NCBI GenBank assembly: GCA_964528095.1
Contig: CAZGSG010000022.1
Coordinates: 1-32,622 of the forward strand
DNA: 32,622 bases
Origin: CAZGSG01 sp964528095
Lineage (GTDB): Bacteria > Bacteroidota > Bacteroidia > Chitinophagales > Chitinophagaceae
Reading direction: 5' to 3'
Below the pieces are notes generated by a model that saw nothing but the letters and a program-made list of their open reading frames with translations, was not told where the DNA came from and did not search any database. Made by a program: the position numbers and the translations under genes. Positions 31,205 through 32,622 of the stretch are shown here, piece by piece; the stretch's first letter is position 1; every line of letters begins with the position of its first letter.

Positions 31205-32476
31205 ATGGATGTAGCAAAAGACATACGGTTCAATGATCTGAGGGGAGGGTTCAATACCCGCAACCTGATCAGTAAGACCAGGGGCGACAAGGTGATCTGG
31301 GCATTGGTAGTGCTTTTGGTGCTTGTTTCCCTGCTTGCGGTATACAGTGCCACGGGTTCACTTGCCTATAAGAATTTCAAGGGAAATACCGAAGTGTACC
31401 TGTTCAAGCAGGTTGCTTTTATTATTGGGGGGTTGCTGGTCATTTATTTTGCGCACCTGGTAGATTATAAAATGTATTCCCGGTTTTCATTGATCCTTTT
31501 TGTACTATCTATTTTATTGCTGGGCTATACCTTGTTTTTTGGGGTCCGGATGAATGAGGGTAGTCGTTGGATCAGGTTGCCTTTCAACCAGACATTACAA
31601 ACTTCTGATCTTGCAAAACTTGCCCTGTTCATGTACCTGGCAAGGTTGTTAAGCAAAAAGAAAGATGTTATTAAGGATTGGAAAAAAGGATTTGTTCCGG
31701 TTTTCCTTCCGGTATTGATCACCTGTGCGTTGATAGCGCCGGCCAATCTTTCTACGGCATTATTGCTTGGGGCCAGTTGTATGTTGTTATTGTTTATTGG
31801 CCGGGCAAAGATCAAACACCTGCTATTAGTCGCAGGTATTGCATTGATACCTATTCTCTTCCTGATCATCGCCGCGGTGTCAAGACACAAATCAGGGGAG
31901 GATGAGGCAGTGGTTGTGAAAAAAACATCGGGTGGCCTGTTTGCAAGGGTTGATACCTGGATAGGACGTGTAGAAAATTTTATCTATAGTGGTAAAGAAG
32001 CGGATAATGATGAAATGTACCAGGTGAACCAGGCAAAGATGGCCATCGCGAAAGGCGGTATGCTGGGTCTCGGCCCGGGCAACAGCACCACCAGGGATTA
32101 CCTGCCACAGGCATATAATGATTTCATTTTTGCGATCATCATGGAAGAGTATGGATTCCTGGGCGGTGCGTTCATTGTATTTATTTACCTGGTATTCCTG
32201 TATCGGTGTATCAGGATTTTTAAACGATGTCCCTACGCGTTCGGGGCTTTTCTCGCGTTGGGACTAAGCTTTACTCTTGCAATACAGGCGGTGGCCAATA
32301 TGGCGGTGACGGTGAATTTATTCCCGGTAACTGGTGTAACGCTGCCACTGGTAAGTATGGGCGGTACGAGTTTTATATTCACCTGTTTCGCGATAGGTAT
32401 CATATTGAGTGTAGCAAGAAATGTGGAGACGGAAGCCAACATGGAGCCTGCAATGGTAAAAAATGGTGATGAGTAA
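31205..32476 (+). CDS. ftsW: Septal peptidoglycan polymerase FtsW
   Basis: A SEDS-family glycosyltransferase that polymerises lipid II at the septum with FtsI. The 423-residue protein has about ten membrane spans. Conserved SEDS features are VSLLAVYSATGSLAYKN, VRMNEGSRWIRLPF, LQTSDLAKLALFMYLARLL, PANLSTALLLGASCM, GMLGLGPGNSTTRDYLPQAY (large loop), NDFIFAIIMEEYGFLGG and FPVTGVTLPLVSMGGTSF. Location in the dcw cluster and the ftsI partner upstream favour FtsW over RodA. The stop overlaps the murG start by 8 nt. Confidence 0.95.
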   Translation: MDVAKDIRFNDLRGGFNTRNLISKTRGDKVIWALVVLLVLVSLLAVYSATGSLAYKNFKGNTEVYLFKQVAFIIGGLLVIYFAHLVDYKMYSRFSLILFVLSILLLGYTLFFGVRMNEGSRWIRLPFNQTLQTSDLAKLALFMYLARLLSKKKDVIKDWKKGFVPVFLPVLITCALIAPANLSTALLLGASCMLLLFIGRAKIKHLLLVAGIALIPILFLIIAAVSRHKSGEDEAVVVKKTSGGLFARVDTWIGRVENFIYSGKEADNDEMYQVNQAKMAIAKGGMLGLGPGNSTTRDYLPQAYNDFIFAIIMEEYGFLGGAFIVFIYLVFLYRCIRIFKRCPYAFGAFLALGLSFTLAIQAVANMAVTVNLFPVTGVTLPLVSMGGTSFIFTCFAIGIILSVARNVETEANMEPAMVKNGDE

Positions 32477-32622
32477 AAGAGTGATCATAGCAGGTGGTGG
32501 TACAGGCGGGCATATTTTTCCTGCTATTGCTATTGCCAATGCGCTGAAGAAAGCGGATGCGGGAATAGAGATACTCTTTGTAGGTGCCAAAGGAAAAATG
32601 GAAATGGAAAAAGTGCCGCAGG
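32469..32622 (+). CDS. murG: UDP-GlcNAc:undecaprenyl-PP-MurNAc-pentapeptide GlcNAc transferase, N-terminal part (runs off the window)
   Basis: Makes lipid II from lipid I on the inner face of the membrane. The visible 51 residues start MSKRVIIAGGGTGGHIFPAI, containing the GGGTGGH glycine loop of MurG, then AIANALKKADAGIEILFVGA and GKMEMEKVP. ATG 32469 is used; in-frame GTG 32466 and ATG 32463 are also possible. It overlaps ftsW by 8 nt, so the two are translationally linked. Confidence 0.93.
   Translation, partial: MSKRVIIAGGGTGGHIFPAIAIANALKKADAGIEILFVGAKGKMEMEKVPQ

Overview
This window comes from a Bacteroidota chromosome, most likely a Chitinophagaceae-type (Chitinophagia) bacterium. Several independent signs support this. 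There are type IX secretion (T9SS) C-terminal sorting domains, an Oar-like TonB-dependent receptor with an N-terminal carboxypeptidase-regulatory-like (CpD) domain, and a RibBA fusion. There are also Bacteroidota-type promoters (TTG - about 19 nt - TAnnTTTG) close to many start codons, a near absence of Shine-Dalgarno sequences, and a dcw cluster in the order mraZ-rsmH-ftsL-ftsI-murE-mraY-murD-ftsW-murG with an mDAP-type MurE. The genus assignment is inference.

Layout. 1-1.7 kb: the 3' end of a probable tamB, convergent with ribBA. 1.8-5.1 kb: a 1088-residue Oar-like receptor ended by a 72-nt perfect palindrome. 5.5-8.3 kb: an acyl-CoA carboxylase carboxyltransferase subunit, RNase HI and a Dph6-like ATP pyrophosphatase. 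8.6-10.9 kb: a DUF6580-like membrane protein and manA (minus strand), divergent from yraN. 11.4-13.6 kb: a YkgJ-type cysteine-cluster protein, a small lipoprotein and xerD. 13.8-20.0 kb: an envelope/surface cluster with two T9SS-sorted proteins, a vWA protein of YfbK type, a divergent ECF sigma factor, and a membrane-anchored CpD/TonB-C protein whose frame is broken by one in-frame TGA. 20.6-22.3 kb: queA and a DUF3052-like protein. 22.6 kb to the end: the dcw cluster, leaving the window inside murG.

The coding content is mostly housekeeping. The unusual material is (i) the non-coding DNA and (ii) the 13.8-20.0 kb cluster. Four kinds of non-coding repeat are present. The first is an AT-rich family of about 210-220 bp at three gene 3' ends, where it supplies or abuts stop codons. 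The second is a GC-rich element at 11.02-11.35 kb made of direct and inverted copies of one motif. The third is a dispersed unit of about 60 bp at 8.4 and 10.95 kb, with a fragment at 20.04 kb. The fourth is a near-perfect palindrome of about 470 bp at 20.09-20.56 kb that shares sequence modules with the 8.4 kb locus.

How the genes work together. The dcw genes make lipid II precursors (MurE, MurD, MraY, MurG) and the septal synthase (FtsW with FtsI, FtsL). MraZ probably controls the cluster, and 10-bp-phased GTGKN motifs overlap its putative promoter. The sigma factor, the interrupted membrane protein and the divergent vWA protein look like one regulated envelope module; that is inference from gene order and domain content.
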